From the NCBI GenBank assembly GCA_020086605.1, contig JACBWW010000003.1:4439260-4503259 (forward strand): a stretch of 64,000 nt of DNA. The letters are read 5' to 3'. Below the pieces are notes generated by a model. It made no database searches and was not told the DNA's origin. It worked only from the letters and a program-made list of their open reading frames with translations. Shown one piece after another: positions 1 through 10,255 of the stretch (the first letter of the stretch is position 1; every line of letters begins with the position of its first letter). The position numbers and the translations under genes are program-made. The stretch is from Lanius collurio (Eukaryota > Chordata > Aves > Passeriformes > Laniidae).

Positions 1-3000
1 TCACAGCATCTAGCAGTGAGCCAGCCTCTCACACTCAGGAACAAAAAGTTGGTAAAAGCCAGATAAACAGTTGCCTACTTGAATATTGATATACTACTAT
101 AACACAGGTTACTCTGCAGCTATGATATTGTGAAAGAAAACTGAAGAAAAAAGCAAAGGTGTGGATGTTGCCTAAAAAAAAAAAAAAAAGTAGATTGAAC
201 ACTTTGGTTTCTTTTACCGCAGCTAAACAGAGTTCTTCCGGCTCCAAAATTGTCAGTCTCTGTGTCAACTGCAGCATCTTCTCAGACTACAGAATACATT
301 TCTTTGGAACACTTTAGAAATTTTTAAACTTCTTTTTCTGAGGCCTTTTAAGACAATTTATATCCTCCTTCATTGCCCTGACTCAGGAGAGAATACCTTT
401 CCTTTTAGAACAGCAATCTTCCTAGGGAAAATATGTTCCTTCAAAACTGAGTTATAACTTGGAGCCACAGCCTTGCAAAATTCATCTCAAAAGAATGCTT
501 TGTATCCCAACACAGGCACGAGCAGGGTCCATGACAATGGATCCTCTCAAGGTCATTTATGGTCAGAAATGTAATTATGTAATTATAGAGATGTTATTAT
601 GCAATTATAGAGATGTTATTATGTAATTACAGCACCTTCTCTCTTTTTAGCACTTGTTAATTATAGTTGAAGAAATTATCACTATTTCATATTCATTCAT
701 ATTCTACTGATTATTTCTTTCTTATTTATGTTATTTATCAGCTGGCCTTAGGAACGATGACTTAAATTGCAGTATTGCACTGAAGAATTTGCTAAGTCAG
801 AAGGGACACAGCCCAAAACTTGCACTTTTACATGTTTGCTTCTTCTTGTAAGCCTGAGTTTGAAACACTCCCTTTTAATTCCTGACAAATAAACTTGATA
901 TGACATTCACTGTAACATGACTAACTCTGATGAAATTTTCACAAAGTCACATTTGGACTATATCTGTACTTTGTTTAAAAAAAGAAGAACTGCAAGCAGA
1001 GGGGAGGTTATCATATAGCATCTTGAACAAATTTATAGCATAGAAAACATGATTAGAAAAAATTCGGGAAAAATTCCACGACCAAGAGAGATAATTTGTT
1101 CTGATCTATGTCTGTGTCTAAAGACAGAAGTTATGGAGATGAAAAAAAAGACTACACATTTTCCAGCTTTATTTTTTTACAGTTTTGAATTCTCTAGTTA
1201 ATAATAATATTGGATTTTCTTTCTCTCTCCTCCCTCCCTGCACTCCCTCCTCCCTTTCATCCCCTCCAACTATATTCAGGCTGCCTGATCAAAACAAATT
1301 ACAGGACAGCCTTATAAATTAGTTACAGTAGACTAATGTCTAATGGTGACATGTCTGTTTTGCCATGGTGATGCTCATCCTCCAGAGGTAATGTCACCTA
1401 GGTTGTCAGACAAGCAACAGCATTTTCATAAATAATCCATGTGATGCTAATACAGGATGATTTGTGATGCCTTATGAAAAGTTTGGTTGGGTTTGATTGA
1501 GTTTCCCTCAAGATACTCTATTCTTAACATTATGGCCTGATCTGACTTGGTTGATTCTAATTTCTGAAAAGGCTACTCTGAAATCCTGGTGTATAACATG
1601 AAGACACTATGTTACCAAGCACAGCCACTCTAGTAATACACACAAGATTGTATGTAATATTTTGCATGTATTTCTGATTATATCAAAAATTCATGAGGGC
1701 ATTAAAATACCTATAGAGCTTAAAAATCCAGCTGGCATCTTTCAAGCATGAATTTATTGGGTAAGGAGAGAAAACAAAGGGAGCTGAATCTCTTCCCCAT
1801 GATAACTATGGCCTCATACAGTTTGCATGCTTCAGTTCACATGACACTGACCTGTCATTCAACTGCATAACCTTCTCATATCCCTCCTGCCCTACCTGAG
1901 CATGGCTGATCTGGACCAAATTTCACCTTTCAAAAATGCAAAGGTCCATGCCAGCATTAAACAGCAGCTAAAACTACAGACGGAAAACACTTTGTGATTA
2001 ATACAATGAGGCTATATACCTTAATTGTAGAATATCACCTCCTTTACAACTAATAAGGGTAATAGGGCAAAAAAAGACAGTTGTAATATAAATGAGTCTC
2101 TAACTGGTTTACAAATATGAGTCAGATGCTCATTATCATACTGGAAAAATCTCAGTATGTTCCCCTATTGATATATTGAGAGAGAGACTCCCTTCACATG
2201 TCTCAACACTACTAATTTTAATTTCACTGGTTGATTGGCTGCTTTTGGTTAAGAACATCCTGGTGTCTCCGTAAACGCTGCGGTTACTTCTCCACTTTTG
2301 TTAATAGGACATGTTTTGCCAATGTCTTGACATATTTCCCAGGAAATTACAATAGCTTCACTGTTGTCACACAAAGTTGGCCAGTCCTGTGAAACAATGT
2401 GGTTCTTAAATTGAAATTAGTTTTAACTATAAGTCTGATGCTTAGAATTTCTTCAACACTTTTCAGGATATGATGGATGTATGGTATGTTTGAATATTTA
2501 GCATTGATACAATAAACTAACTGGATCTTTAAAATCCAAGTCGTGCTTTCTTGAGAGACAGATTATATGTGTGCATGGACATGAGAAGTTCAGACAGCGA
2601 CTGAGAGGAAAGAAAAAAATTTGAAGCAAGAGGGAGGACAGAGAACAAAGTGCTCAGCTTAGGAGGAAGAATTTACTACAGCCCATCTGTACAAAAATAT
2701 CAAAACTAGGAATATCTTCTCAAATTTTTTATATTCTCTGTTTTCTGCAATGTGGTTGATGATACAAACACTCTAATACTCGTCTATAGAAATCAAAGAG
2801 CTTATTGAAAAAGTGTGAGAGCTCCAGCAAATATTGCATCCCCCTCACTCTCTGATCAAAGCAACAGTATAATGCCAGAATGAGACAACAATTCATTAAT
2901 GAGACTAAGTCATAGAATGACATCCAAAGATGCAAGGTTCAGCTCAACTTTAATAGAACAGAAAGGCAGTTTTAATATTACTACAATCTGATCTCTTGGA

Positions 3001-3636
3001 CATGCAGTTTTCTGAGATGGTGGCATACACATCACAGTGTTTTGGTTGTGCAATTGCAATTGTTCTCCTTTAACCTATATGCTCCACAGCAACTTCACAG
3101 TTGCAGCATCTAACTGCATACCTGGAGAAATGGAGACTCTTCAGTAAAGTGTTGGTGAAATTTGTTCTCTGGAAAAGTCAACACTTTTTAGAGTTCACAG
3201 TTTTTATCCCACATATTCCCCTCAAAAGCTTTGTGGAAACAAATGAAGCCATCTTGGTAAATAAAGAGGACTAGAGTTTCCAAAATCTGATTCTATCATG
3301 TCTTCCCTCTGACATTATTAAGGTGCTACAAGAATATGGAGATGTCATAAAGTAATTCTCAAGTTGATTCCTGCGAATCTCTGTTCTTCCTCAAACCTGA
3401 AGTGCCACTTCATTTGACGGTATCTACATCAAACTCAAGACTATTCAACTACTTTACCTCTGGCGAATTGTCCTGAAGAATGAGTGTGGATCTATGAAGC
3501 AGCCTGTGCCTCCAGTCATCAGTGCATATCTTGGAATTTTAGTCAGGACTTTTGTTTACAGCCATAGTGAGAGAGGTATATAAGTTGCTTAAGCCAGGGT
3601 CCCAAATGACAAAGTATCTTGTCTTTCACAGCAGTG
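1..3636. other. Unique AT-rich sequence, no gene seen
   Basis: No coding region, RNA gene or recognisable transposon is visible. Open frames here are short and have no family resemblance. The only structure is a 16-base A run (174-189), a 22-bp tandem duplication near 571-630 and a pyrimidine-rich tract near 1220-1268. The stretch ends at the target duplication of the provirus. Confidence 0.6.
571..630. repeat. 22-bp tandem duplication
   Basis: A 22-bp unit (core TAGAGATGTTATTAT) occurs at 579-600 and 601-622, differing at one base (GTAATTA versus GCAATTA). Partial units GTAATTA(T/C) flank both ends. This is a small minisatellite-like local duplication. Confidence 0.8.
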
Positions 3637-3642
3637 CAGAGC
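3637..3642. repeat. Target-site duplication, left copy (CAGAGC)
   Basis: CAGAGC directly abuts the outer end of the LTR at 3643. The identical hexamer abuts the outer end of the other LTR at 5956-5961. Six-base duplications are typical of alpha- and betaretrovirus-like integrases. The match shows that everything between entered as one integration. Confidence 0.85.
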
Positions 3643-3933
3643 TTTTGTAGTGCGGAATCCTTTACAACATGTATAAGATAGCAATGAACTTGGAAGGAAA
3701 GATGAAGCGATATTTCTGTAGATGTTCAGGGATGATTTATTCCTCCAGCTGCATGGCTGGAGTTCCCAGGCAGACCCCAGTCATGGGACCCTGCTCCCTT
3801 CCCAGGCCCCTGGCACACAAACCACCCAATTAGGAACAGGTATGGGGCACACGTGACATGGGGACAGGGACAGAGGCAGACCCATACCCTGCAGGGTCCC
3901 TCCCCCAGGATTTCAGGGGAAGGCACCTTCACA
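3643..3933 (-). repeat. 3' LTR of the Y-box provirus
   Basis: This 291-bp LTR reads on the minus strand. It begins TGTGAAGGTGCC at 3933 and ends CACTACAAAA at 3643, where the usual terminal CA has mutated to AA. It contains an AATAAA polyadenylation signal (complement of 3736-3741), a CACGTG E-box and a CCCTGCAGGG palindrome. It aligns along its full length with 5663-5955 and, in opposite orientation, with 37354-37650. By hand I count roughly 14-16 substitutions plus a few short indels against the 5' LTR, about 5 percent divergence. Confidence 0.9.
3736..3741 (-). terminator. LTR polyadenylation signal (AATAAA)
   Basis: TTTATT on the plus strand is AATAAA in the provirus sense. The hexamer is conserved in all three LTR copies of the window and marks the R region. 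In the 3' LTR it would have specified 3'-end formation of proviral transcripts. Confidence 0.7.
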
Positions 3934-4149
3934 ATTCAACCTTTCTTTTTAAATAAAATGACATTAGAAACAGTTGGATAAACAACAAAACAATCTCAAA
4001 GGAAAGGAAGCCACTATCTTGAGTCCCCAGATGTCCAAACAGATTTTCTTTGGAGCATCAGAAGGGAGACAGGACTTGAGCACGCTTCAGATAGAAACTG
4101 AGGAAGAAATTTTCCTTTTTGTACCTGTTGGAATCTTAGAAAATTATGG
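3934..4149 (-). other. Proviral 3' internal segment, possible env tail or 3' UTR
   Basis: This lies between the stop of the Y-box frame and the 3' LTR. The last ~60 bases before the LTR contain a short open stretch encoding a hydrophobic run followed by Lys-Arg-Lys, with a stop just inside the LTR. That would suit the membrane anchor and tail of an env remnant, but it is too short to prove. The rest could be the 3' UTR of the captured Y-box mRNA. No poly-A tail is present, which argues against a LINE-mediated processed pseudogene. Confidence 0.4.
3939..3950 (-). promoter_or_regulatory. Candidate polypurine tract
   Basis: In provirus sense the bases read AAAAAGAAAGG, five or six bases before the 3' LTR start. 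Purine tracts just upstream of the 3' LTR prime plus-strand DNA synthesis in retroviruses. The tract is short and slightly offset from the LTR edge, so the assignment is tentative. Confidence 0.45.
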
Positions 4150-4948
4150 TTAATTTCTTCCCTCCCTCCTTTTCATCGCCCCCATTGGCAATGCAAAGGG
4201 ATTAATGGCATATGAAAAGGACTGGTTTTGTGAGGGGAACCAGAAAGAGAAGTTTGGGCTGGGCATGTATGGGGGAAAAGGGACATGGGATAAAAGGGGA
4301 ATTGTGGGATAGGGGAAAGGATAGGGATTATGGGGATATTGTGTAGCATATCTACTGCCTTTCACAGGGACACCCCCAGGGCCTGTAACACATGCGGCCT
4401 GTGGGCCCTTCCTTCCTTGCACAATTTTAAATTCTACTCTTTCTCCTTCTTCTAAGCTTGGAACCTCACTTTTGGGGTTATTTTTCACAGTAGTAGATTT
4501 ATGGACAAAACTACTTTCTCCAGTATCGTTTTTCAATAAGAAACCGTAATTTTTCTTTATACCATTTTACATTTCCAAAAACCCTAGCTGCGATAACCTT
4601 TTCATTTTTCCAAGTTACTTCATTCTTGCTTTCACTTACAGCTTTTCTCGCTCTTGTGCTGGAGTTCTGCGTGACTGCTCCACGCTTTCCGGGCTTTCAC
4701 GCGGCTGCTTGGCCGCGCCCTGTGAGGTGTTCTGTTCCAGCATGCGTGCACTGCTTTGAACCACCGCCACTGCCGCCACTGCTGCTGCTGTCGGCTGTGT
4801 GGCTGACGGGCATTAGTGCGGTTCCCTTCTTGCCCCCACGCCGCTCCGGCTCGGCTTGGCGTGGCTCACCGTGGTCGCCATAGCGACCGCCACACTCACC
4901 ACTGCCTTTCTCTCCACGGGGCTCAGACCATCGCTCGCCACGTGGCAC
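4150..4948 (-). pseudogene. Captured Y-box (YBX family) cold-shock-domain gene, broken
   Basis: Y-box proteins bind single-stranded DNA and mRNA through a cold-shock domain and control translation and transcription. Reading on the minus strand, the first part (4948 to about 4559) has a Ser/Gly-rich stretch (SSSSGGSGGGS), then Lys/Arg-rich sequence, then the domain start KVIAARVFGNVKWY. An in-frame TGA at 4697-4699 interrupts this part. A frameshift falls in an A-rich run at about 4549-4558. The second frame (to the stop at 4150, about 130 codons) continues with YGFLL (RNP1-like), SFVHK (RNP2-like), NNP, GERVEF and VTGPGGVPVKGSRYA, the signature end of a YBX cold-shock domain. The domain is continuous, whereas vertebrate YBX genes split it over several exons, so this is a spliced-RNA-derived copy. 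The tail after the domain (~65 residues) is rich in Pro, Tyr and Phe rather than alternating basic and acidic islands. I cannot tell which YBX paralogue was the source. Confidence 0.85.
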
Positions 4949-5262
4949 AGGGCGGCCATCGCCAGGTCACGCCTCGGCCGCCACTGCCCTCACCACTGCC
5001 TCAGGGCAAACACCGCCAGGCCCGCACTGTCGCGTCATTCGTGGCTCCACTCCCGCTGCCACCGTTCTCGCTGCTGCCCCCGTTCCCGCCGTGCCTGGCC
5101 TCACTGGCTCTCCCATGCGCAGGAGCTCCCTCACCGCCGCCCGCAATGCACTGGGCGCCCGCAGCCAGGGCTGGGCAGTGTCCGGCGTGATGAAGGAGCC
5201 CGCTGCAAGGCGCGCGCTGCTTGACCACGTGTTCGCTGCTGAAACAGCAGCGGGACACGGCC
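4949..5262 (-). other. GC-rich block upstream of the Y-box frame
   Basis: A CpG-rich segment, sharply different from its AT-rich surroundings, runs from about 5262 to 4640. On the minus strand its open frame (5001-5258) is rich in Gly, Ala, Ser and Arg. The first exon and 5' UTR of vertebrate YBX genes are GC-rich, so this is probably the 5' part of the same captured mRNA. The plus-strand frames over the same bases are shadows. The junction with the gag-like fragment is near 5262-5283. Confidence 0.55.
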
Positions 5263-5280
5263 GATATTGCTCAGCAGTCT

Positions 5281-5555
5281 CTAAATCAGGTAATATTCAT
5301 GGAAATAGTGCTGTATTGGCACGTTTTTTGATTCGGAAATTAACTGTGTCCAAACATTCTTCCAAAAGTCCTTGGTAAGAATCAAATCCCAAGGAACATA
5401 GAAGTTTTTAAACAGCCATGCCAAAAAGTTAGTTCTTTCTGAGTTTGAATTAATCTAAAATCTACATATTGCTGTTCCAGAACCTTTTTAAGTTTAAGGT
5501 AAATGTCTCTTTGTGGTTCGAACAGCCATGAGTTCTTCCATGGGTCCTGCATCAT
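5281..5555 (-). pseudogene. Gag-like fragment of the provirus
   Basis: It starts with tandem ATG codons (5550-5555, minus strand), about 90 bases past the primer-binding site, where a retroviral gag would begin. The first frame runs to a stop at 5382-5384. A second frame, open from about 5396 to a stop at 5281-5283, continues in the same style, so a frameshift separates them. The translated pieces are rich in Trp, Leu, Lys and Gln, as in retroviral matrix regions. Identity rests on position and composition, not on a recognised motif. The remainder of gag and all of pol are absent. Confidence 0.5.
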
Positions 5556-5603
5556 TCAGAGATGGGACAGCAAAACAAAAACAAGAAGAGATATCCAGAG
5601 TTT

Positions 5604-5609
5604 ACTTAC
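5604..5609 (-). promoter_or_regulatory. Candidate retroviral 5' splice donor (GTAAGT)
   Basis: The complement of ACTTAC is a consensus donor GTAAGT. It lies in the leader between the primer-binding site and the gag-like start, the usual place for the donor of subgenomic mRNAs. The homologous leader after the LTR at 37354-37650 reads GAGTAACT here, so the site is not clearly conserved. Confidence 0.4.
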
Positions 5610-5641
5610 GAATCACCAAATTATCTTCTCCAGGGATCATT

Positions 5642-5660
5642 TGCCAGTATTTCTCTGCCA
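5642..5660 (-). promoter_or_regulatory. Decayed primer-binding site
   Basis: Two bases after the LTR end, the minus strand reads TGGCAGAGAAATACTGGCA. It aligns with the intact site TGGTGGAGAATGCGGGCA at 37653-37670, with a few substitutions (some at a CpG) and one inserted base. The flanking leader (GATCCCTGGAGAAGATAATT) is shared by both elements, which confirms homology. Confidence 0.7.
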
Positions 5661-5662
5661 TT

Positions 5663-5955
5663 TGTTGTAGTGTGGAATCCTTTACAACATGTGTAAGATA
5701 GCAACGAACTTGGAAGGAAAGATGAAGCGATATTTCTGTAGATGTTCAGGGATGATTTATTCCTCCAGCCGCATGGCTGGAGTTCCCAGGCAGACTCCAG
5801 TCACAGGACTCTGCTCTCTTCCCAGGCCCAGGCACACCCCAAACCAACCAGTCAGGAACAGGTATGGGGCACACGTGACATGGGGACAGGGACAGAGGCA
5901 GACCCATACCCTGCAGGGTCCCTCCCCCAGGATTTCAGGGGAAGGCACCTCCACA
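5663..5955 (-). repeat. 5' LTR of the Y-box provirus
   Basis: This 293-bp LTR reads TGTGGAGGTGCC (5955) to CACTACAACA (5663) on the minus strand, with the canonical TG...CA ends. AATAAA is the complement of 5756-5761 and is the likely R-region polyadenylation signal. The overlapping AATAAAT could also serve as a weak TATA-like element, because no separate TATA box is obvious. A CACGTG E-box lies in U3. Confidence 0.9.
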
Positions 5956-5961
5956 CAGAGC
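5956..5961. repeat. Target-site duplication, right copy (CAGAGC)
   Basis: Identical to 3637-3642 and directly adjacent to the TG end of the 5' LTR. It closes the integration unit. Confidence 0.85.
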
Positions 5962-8900
5962 ACTTTCTCTAAAGCAACTTCCCTTAACTTAAGCAACATC
6001 TTATGCTACCCTGGCTTATTCATATAAAGCCATTTACTCTTCTCAAAGGACACACTGGCGCATCAGAAAAACAGCCGCTGAAGATTTTTCTTGGTCCTCT
6101 CTGGGCAAACAGTCACACAGGGTGTGGGTCTTTTACTTACTGGGCTGTTTTACAGCTGTAGACTCTGTTCCTTCAAGGCATTTTGAGGCACCTTTAGAAG
6201 GGTCTGTGATCGATTTTTCATTAACTGAGCTTTCACAATAATGACTTTTCTCTTGACCTCCTAATTCAGTACAGCCTGTAAACAGCTTTTCCAGACATCT
6301 TTTCCAGCTGGATATTTGTGGTTTAAGACATTTCAGCAAGCACACTGCCATAGTCCTTTTTTCATAAGAGTTTTATTAATATGAAGACCTTCTGAAACCA
6401 AAATTCTAGTTTTAATTACTTGAAGAGAAACTTTATGCCCTAATTAAAGGCATCTTTAATAGCAGATGTGCTTTCCCTGTTCCAATAAGGATATTTAACT
6501 ATAACAAAGGAAAGCAATAGCTCCATAAATGTCCCATTCTATGATGTTTTCAGGCAACCACCTTTAGGACAGCAACCATGACAATATCAAGCAAGCTAAA
6601 AAAATCACTTCCCACATATGGTGTCAGTGTCCTGAGGCCTTCCCACACCCTGACTTATGCTCAAGTTTTTCCTGGCAGCTTTGAACAAGAGGCTGGAAGA
6701 TGAAAGCAAGCAGTCACTATTTCTAAAAAAGAAAAAATGTATATCAACATCTGTATCTGAGCAACATAAGCAACAGAGCTCCACAAAGCAGCTATTAAGC
6801 CAAAGGACACTCTGCTGTTTCCTAGTCAATGATCATTGACAATGGATTTTCTCTGTTCACCTAATTTATTTTTTTTTTAAGAAAAGTTGGATGTTAATCA
6901 TGTTCTCAAAAAAAGTGTTCTCCCACCCCTCGTTAACACCTGTTAATGAGATGCATGTTTCAATATTAGATTTGCTCTGCCAATTTCATCAGGGCTCTGC
7001 TTTCCCATGACAAAACTCGAATATGTACCAGATGAACACTAAAACACTACTATTTTTTTCTTTTTTTTTTTTTTTTTTTTAATTGGCTTCAAAACATTCT
7101 GTTGTGCCAATTAATAAAGTACACTAGAAAGAATCAAAATAGCATCTTTCTTCACACCACTTGTATGGCACATATGCAGACTGCTGCAGATCTTTTCTTC
7201 CTTACTTGGGTATACTTTGGATGGGATGCTGATTTCTAAGAGATATTTTTTTTCAGACCTTCTCAGACTGAATTGAATATAAAGGCCCAAGGCCCTCAAA
7301 TTATCCAAGCAGTTCATGTCTTTGGAAGAAACACAGTACAGAATTAAGGTACAGTTTACTCAGGAAGAGAATAGTGGCTGTGTTTCACAGGAAACTCTGC
7401 TTCAGTAAATTTTATTTCATATGCCAAGGTTCACTCTGTGTGGAATATGGCAGTTGATCTGCAGAATGGGATAGAAAGTAGAGAAGATCCAGCAAAGCAA
7501 ATTTTTTGTTTCAAAACTGTTTGATTTTGAGAAGGATATAAAGAGTGTCAGATCACTTTTTTACAGATCAATGGTTCAGAAAAAAAATTTATCTAACATT
7601 TCTGAGCATCCTCATTCAGACTCCACTATCAGAGACATTAATTCTTGAATTTTATTGACATTTTAGGTGTGCAGATAGATGAATGGATGTTTTCTGACTT
7701 TGGAAGTGCAACCCCTGTATACCAGAAAGCCCAGATTTTCATTGCACTTTTCTGAGTGGCCCTAGAAATTGTTACATAGTTTTCTTAATCCTCTCCTTAC
7801 ATTTCTGTTTCAAAGTCTGCAAGATGGTTTCAGTGAGACAATTTCAGGGATCAAACACCTCTCAGTATGAATGTGGAATCACCAGAATTATGTTAAGTGT
7901 GAAGGTAAATAAGATCCTATATTATACTACATAACAAAATGTTGACAATAAGTCTACATAAGAAAAATCCCAATATTTGTGAAATCATATATTTTCCTAA
8001 ATATAAACATGCTTTCACATTAATATCCAGAAAAAAAGATCATTTTGGTATTTTTAAAGCTATCAAGTGATGCCACATCTTTTTATAAGAAATCAAAACT
8101 GAAGATAAATATTATGCTTATTATTTACTTCCTGAGAGGAATAAAGCTCACGCAGATTTGAAAATAGTTTGATAAAGATAAGGAAAATAAATACTAGCTT
8201 TTTTTAACTGACTTTTTAGCAAATAAAATTGCATGCCTTTTATATGAGATATGACTGGATAAAATTGCTCCAGGCTTAAGTATTATTGTCATTTGAGAAA
8301 GCAAACAATAGAAACCTACTTTCAGTAAGTTGTGAGCCTGCAGTTGTTTCAATGATGTAACCATACCTTCGATATTCATGAGTGAAGATAAGCACAGAAC
8401 ATTCCTAATCCTTCAGTGAAAAATACAAATCACAGTCTCCCTCCTTGTTTATGTTCATCCCTGCACAAACACAGACAGCTACTCTACAACTGAAGGAAGT
8501 ACAGTCAATTGTCTTGTTATGCTCCTTTTGCATTACAGATGCATTAGAGCTCTGCTTAGATTTCATAATTGAGTTATAGCAATCATCCACATATTAGATT
8601 CTAGGCTGAGCTTTGGCAAGACTAAATAATATAAATAAATTATTGCTTACCTACAGAATTCCTTTGCTTGGGAGGTAAAGCATATCTATCAGAAAAGCTG
8701 TTGGTTTTTTTCCTCAGGCCTATTCAATAAATAAACGTTACACCAGGATTCTTACACAGAGTATCTTTGAAATGGGTTTTGTATTGATTTTTATAACTAC
8801 CCTGTTAGATGACGTTATCCCTTAGTGTGTCATGTTTAGATGGGTCCGCCCGGAGCAGGTCACTGAGGTGATAACTGTCATTTGGAGGGACAGAAAAGCA

Positions 8901-10016
8901 ATCATAGCTTTTTCATTACTTACTGTTTTCCCCTGCAAGTGCAGGATCATTTGACATATTATGGTTTCTGTGATTTAAGCTGCATTTTGAAATTAAGTGC
9001 TAGAATATCAAGCTGTGGGTTTAGAAAAATAAACTTCATGTCAAAGGAACCACATGCCCTGTAGGTCATAGTCATAACTAAGATCCAAGAGAAGTGACAG
9101 TCCTCAGCATTTTAAGAAAAAACAAAACAAACCCCAAACATATACCCTCCAAAAAAATTGATCAGAAAATAAATACATTTTTGTAAGAGGCAAAAGGATC
9201 CAAAATTGTTAAAGTAATTGTAGCCTGCACTTCCCATGTAACTGAACAATTGAAAAGCAATTTACAACCTGATTCTCCTCATTTTCCATGCTGAAACAAT
9301 TGTAAAAATACCACCAATTTCTTAAAGCATTTAGGATGACAACATCAGAAAAAAAATCACCAAAACATGTTTTTCACCAGCCTTCAAAACACTGGTGCAC
9401 TTCCCTCAAAAGTGATCAAGTTTCTAAGGCAAGTTTTATATCAATCCAAACTCATTCTAAACCAAATCTGTATTAATGCATAGTTGCCAAGAGAAAATAT
9501 AGAATGTCAGAGCTACTAAATTGTCTTGATATAGAACAAGGACAGTTGTTACACTTTAGCTGAGCTTTCACAATTTTTAAAAATTAATGAAATACCAAGC
9601 TAAAAAGTTATTTAACTAATAAACTATTCTTCTGTCTCAGATGTGCAAACAGGTCTTTGGTGTATTTTAAAAACAAGATGCCAAAGCATAATGCCAAAGT
9701 GGCCCTTCCCCTGTTAATCTTGAACACTTACTGTGTAAGAATTGTTGATGTACTTATGGGATAAGCCCTTAAACTGTCACTTTTGGTTTTTTTTTTTTTC
9801 CTTTATTCAGGATCTTAATTTTTGAACAAAATCATACTTCATTCACAAGTCTGTTCATGCTTCCCTTACACAAAACTTATTTTTACATCTCTGTAATTCT
9901 CTGGAAGCTCCTATAGTACTATAGAATTTCAGTATAGTGGTGGTCATCTATTATATAGTCATTGGATAGAATGCAAACACTAACCTGGAAGCAAGGACTG
10001 GCAAAATGGTATTTTA
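5962..10016. other. Unique sequence, no gene seen
   Basis: AT-rich, without a recognised repeat family or coding region. It holds a 20-base T run (7061-7080, with a C-interrupted extension from 7053). Short open frames on both strands are uncharacteristic of genes. Confidence 0.55.
7053..7080. repeat. Poly-T tract
   Basis: Twenty-seven T residues interrupted by a single C. It is simple sequence with no transposon attached on either side that I can see. Confidence 0.85.
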
Positions 10017-10255
10017 AAATGCTGGAGAGCCACAAAGATAATCACAGGGCTGGAGCACTTCTCCTATGAAGACCGGCTGAGAGAGTTGGGGTTGCTCAGC
10101 CTGGAGAAGAGAAAGTTATGGGAGACCTCACTCTGGCCTGCCAGGACTAGAACTAGAAATTCAGATCTAGTGGATGGCTTCCCTGTCCTGGGTGGGTGGT
10201 GTGGAACCAGAAAATCTTGAAGGTTCTTTCCAATCCAAGCCATTCTACAATACCG
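10017..10255 (+). mobile_element. CR1 LINE fragment (3' end, internally deleted)
   Basis: The sequence follows the sauropsid CR1 3' region: GGCTGGAGCACTTCTCC, then CTCAGCCTGGAGAAGAGAAAG, GGGAGACCTCA, and a terminal AAGGTTCTTTCCAATCCAAGCC. A block between CCTGCCAG and CTAGAACTAG is missing relative to the usual CR1 order. It is non-coding and old. Confidence 0.8.

Larger units (their letters stand above)
3643..5955 (-). mobile_element. Endogenous provirus carrying a Y-box (YBX) gene segment
   Basis: This is a minus-strand provirus of about 2.3 kb. In its own 5' to 3' order it holds a 5' LTR (5663-5955), a primer-binding site (5642-5660), a GTAAGT donor-like site (5604-5609), a gag-like fragment (5281-5555), a GC-rich block (about 4600-5262), a Y-box cold-shock-domain frame (4150-4948), a short 3' segment with a purine tract, and a 3' LTR (3643-3933). 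A perfect 6-bp target duplication flanks the whole. There is no trace of protease, reverse transcriptase or integrase, and no clear env. The host-derived segment has the same orientation as the provirus and no introns, poly-A tail or duplication of its own. Gene capture by an ancestral retrovirus is the simplest reading. The alternative is a processed Y-box copy that inserted secondarily into a resident provirus. Confidence 0.85.

Noticed and set aside
4626..5378. Several overlapping plus-strand frames in the GC-rich block
   Set aside because: GC-rich DNA has few stops. These are shadows of the minus-strand captured Y-box segment and resemble no protein.
5689..6027. A 112-codon plus-strand frame across the 5' LTR, with similar frames at 3726-3932 and 37236-37643
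   Set aside because: They are stop-poor frames through LTR sequence. The LTR is non-coding and the frames are not conserved between copies.
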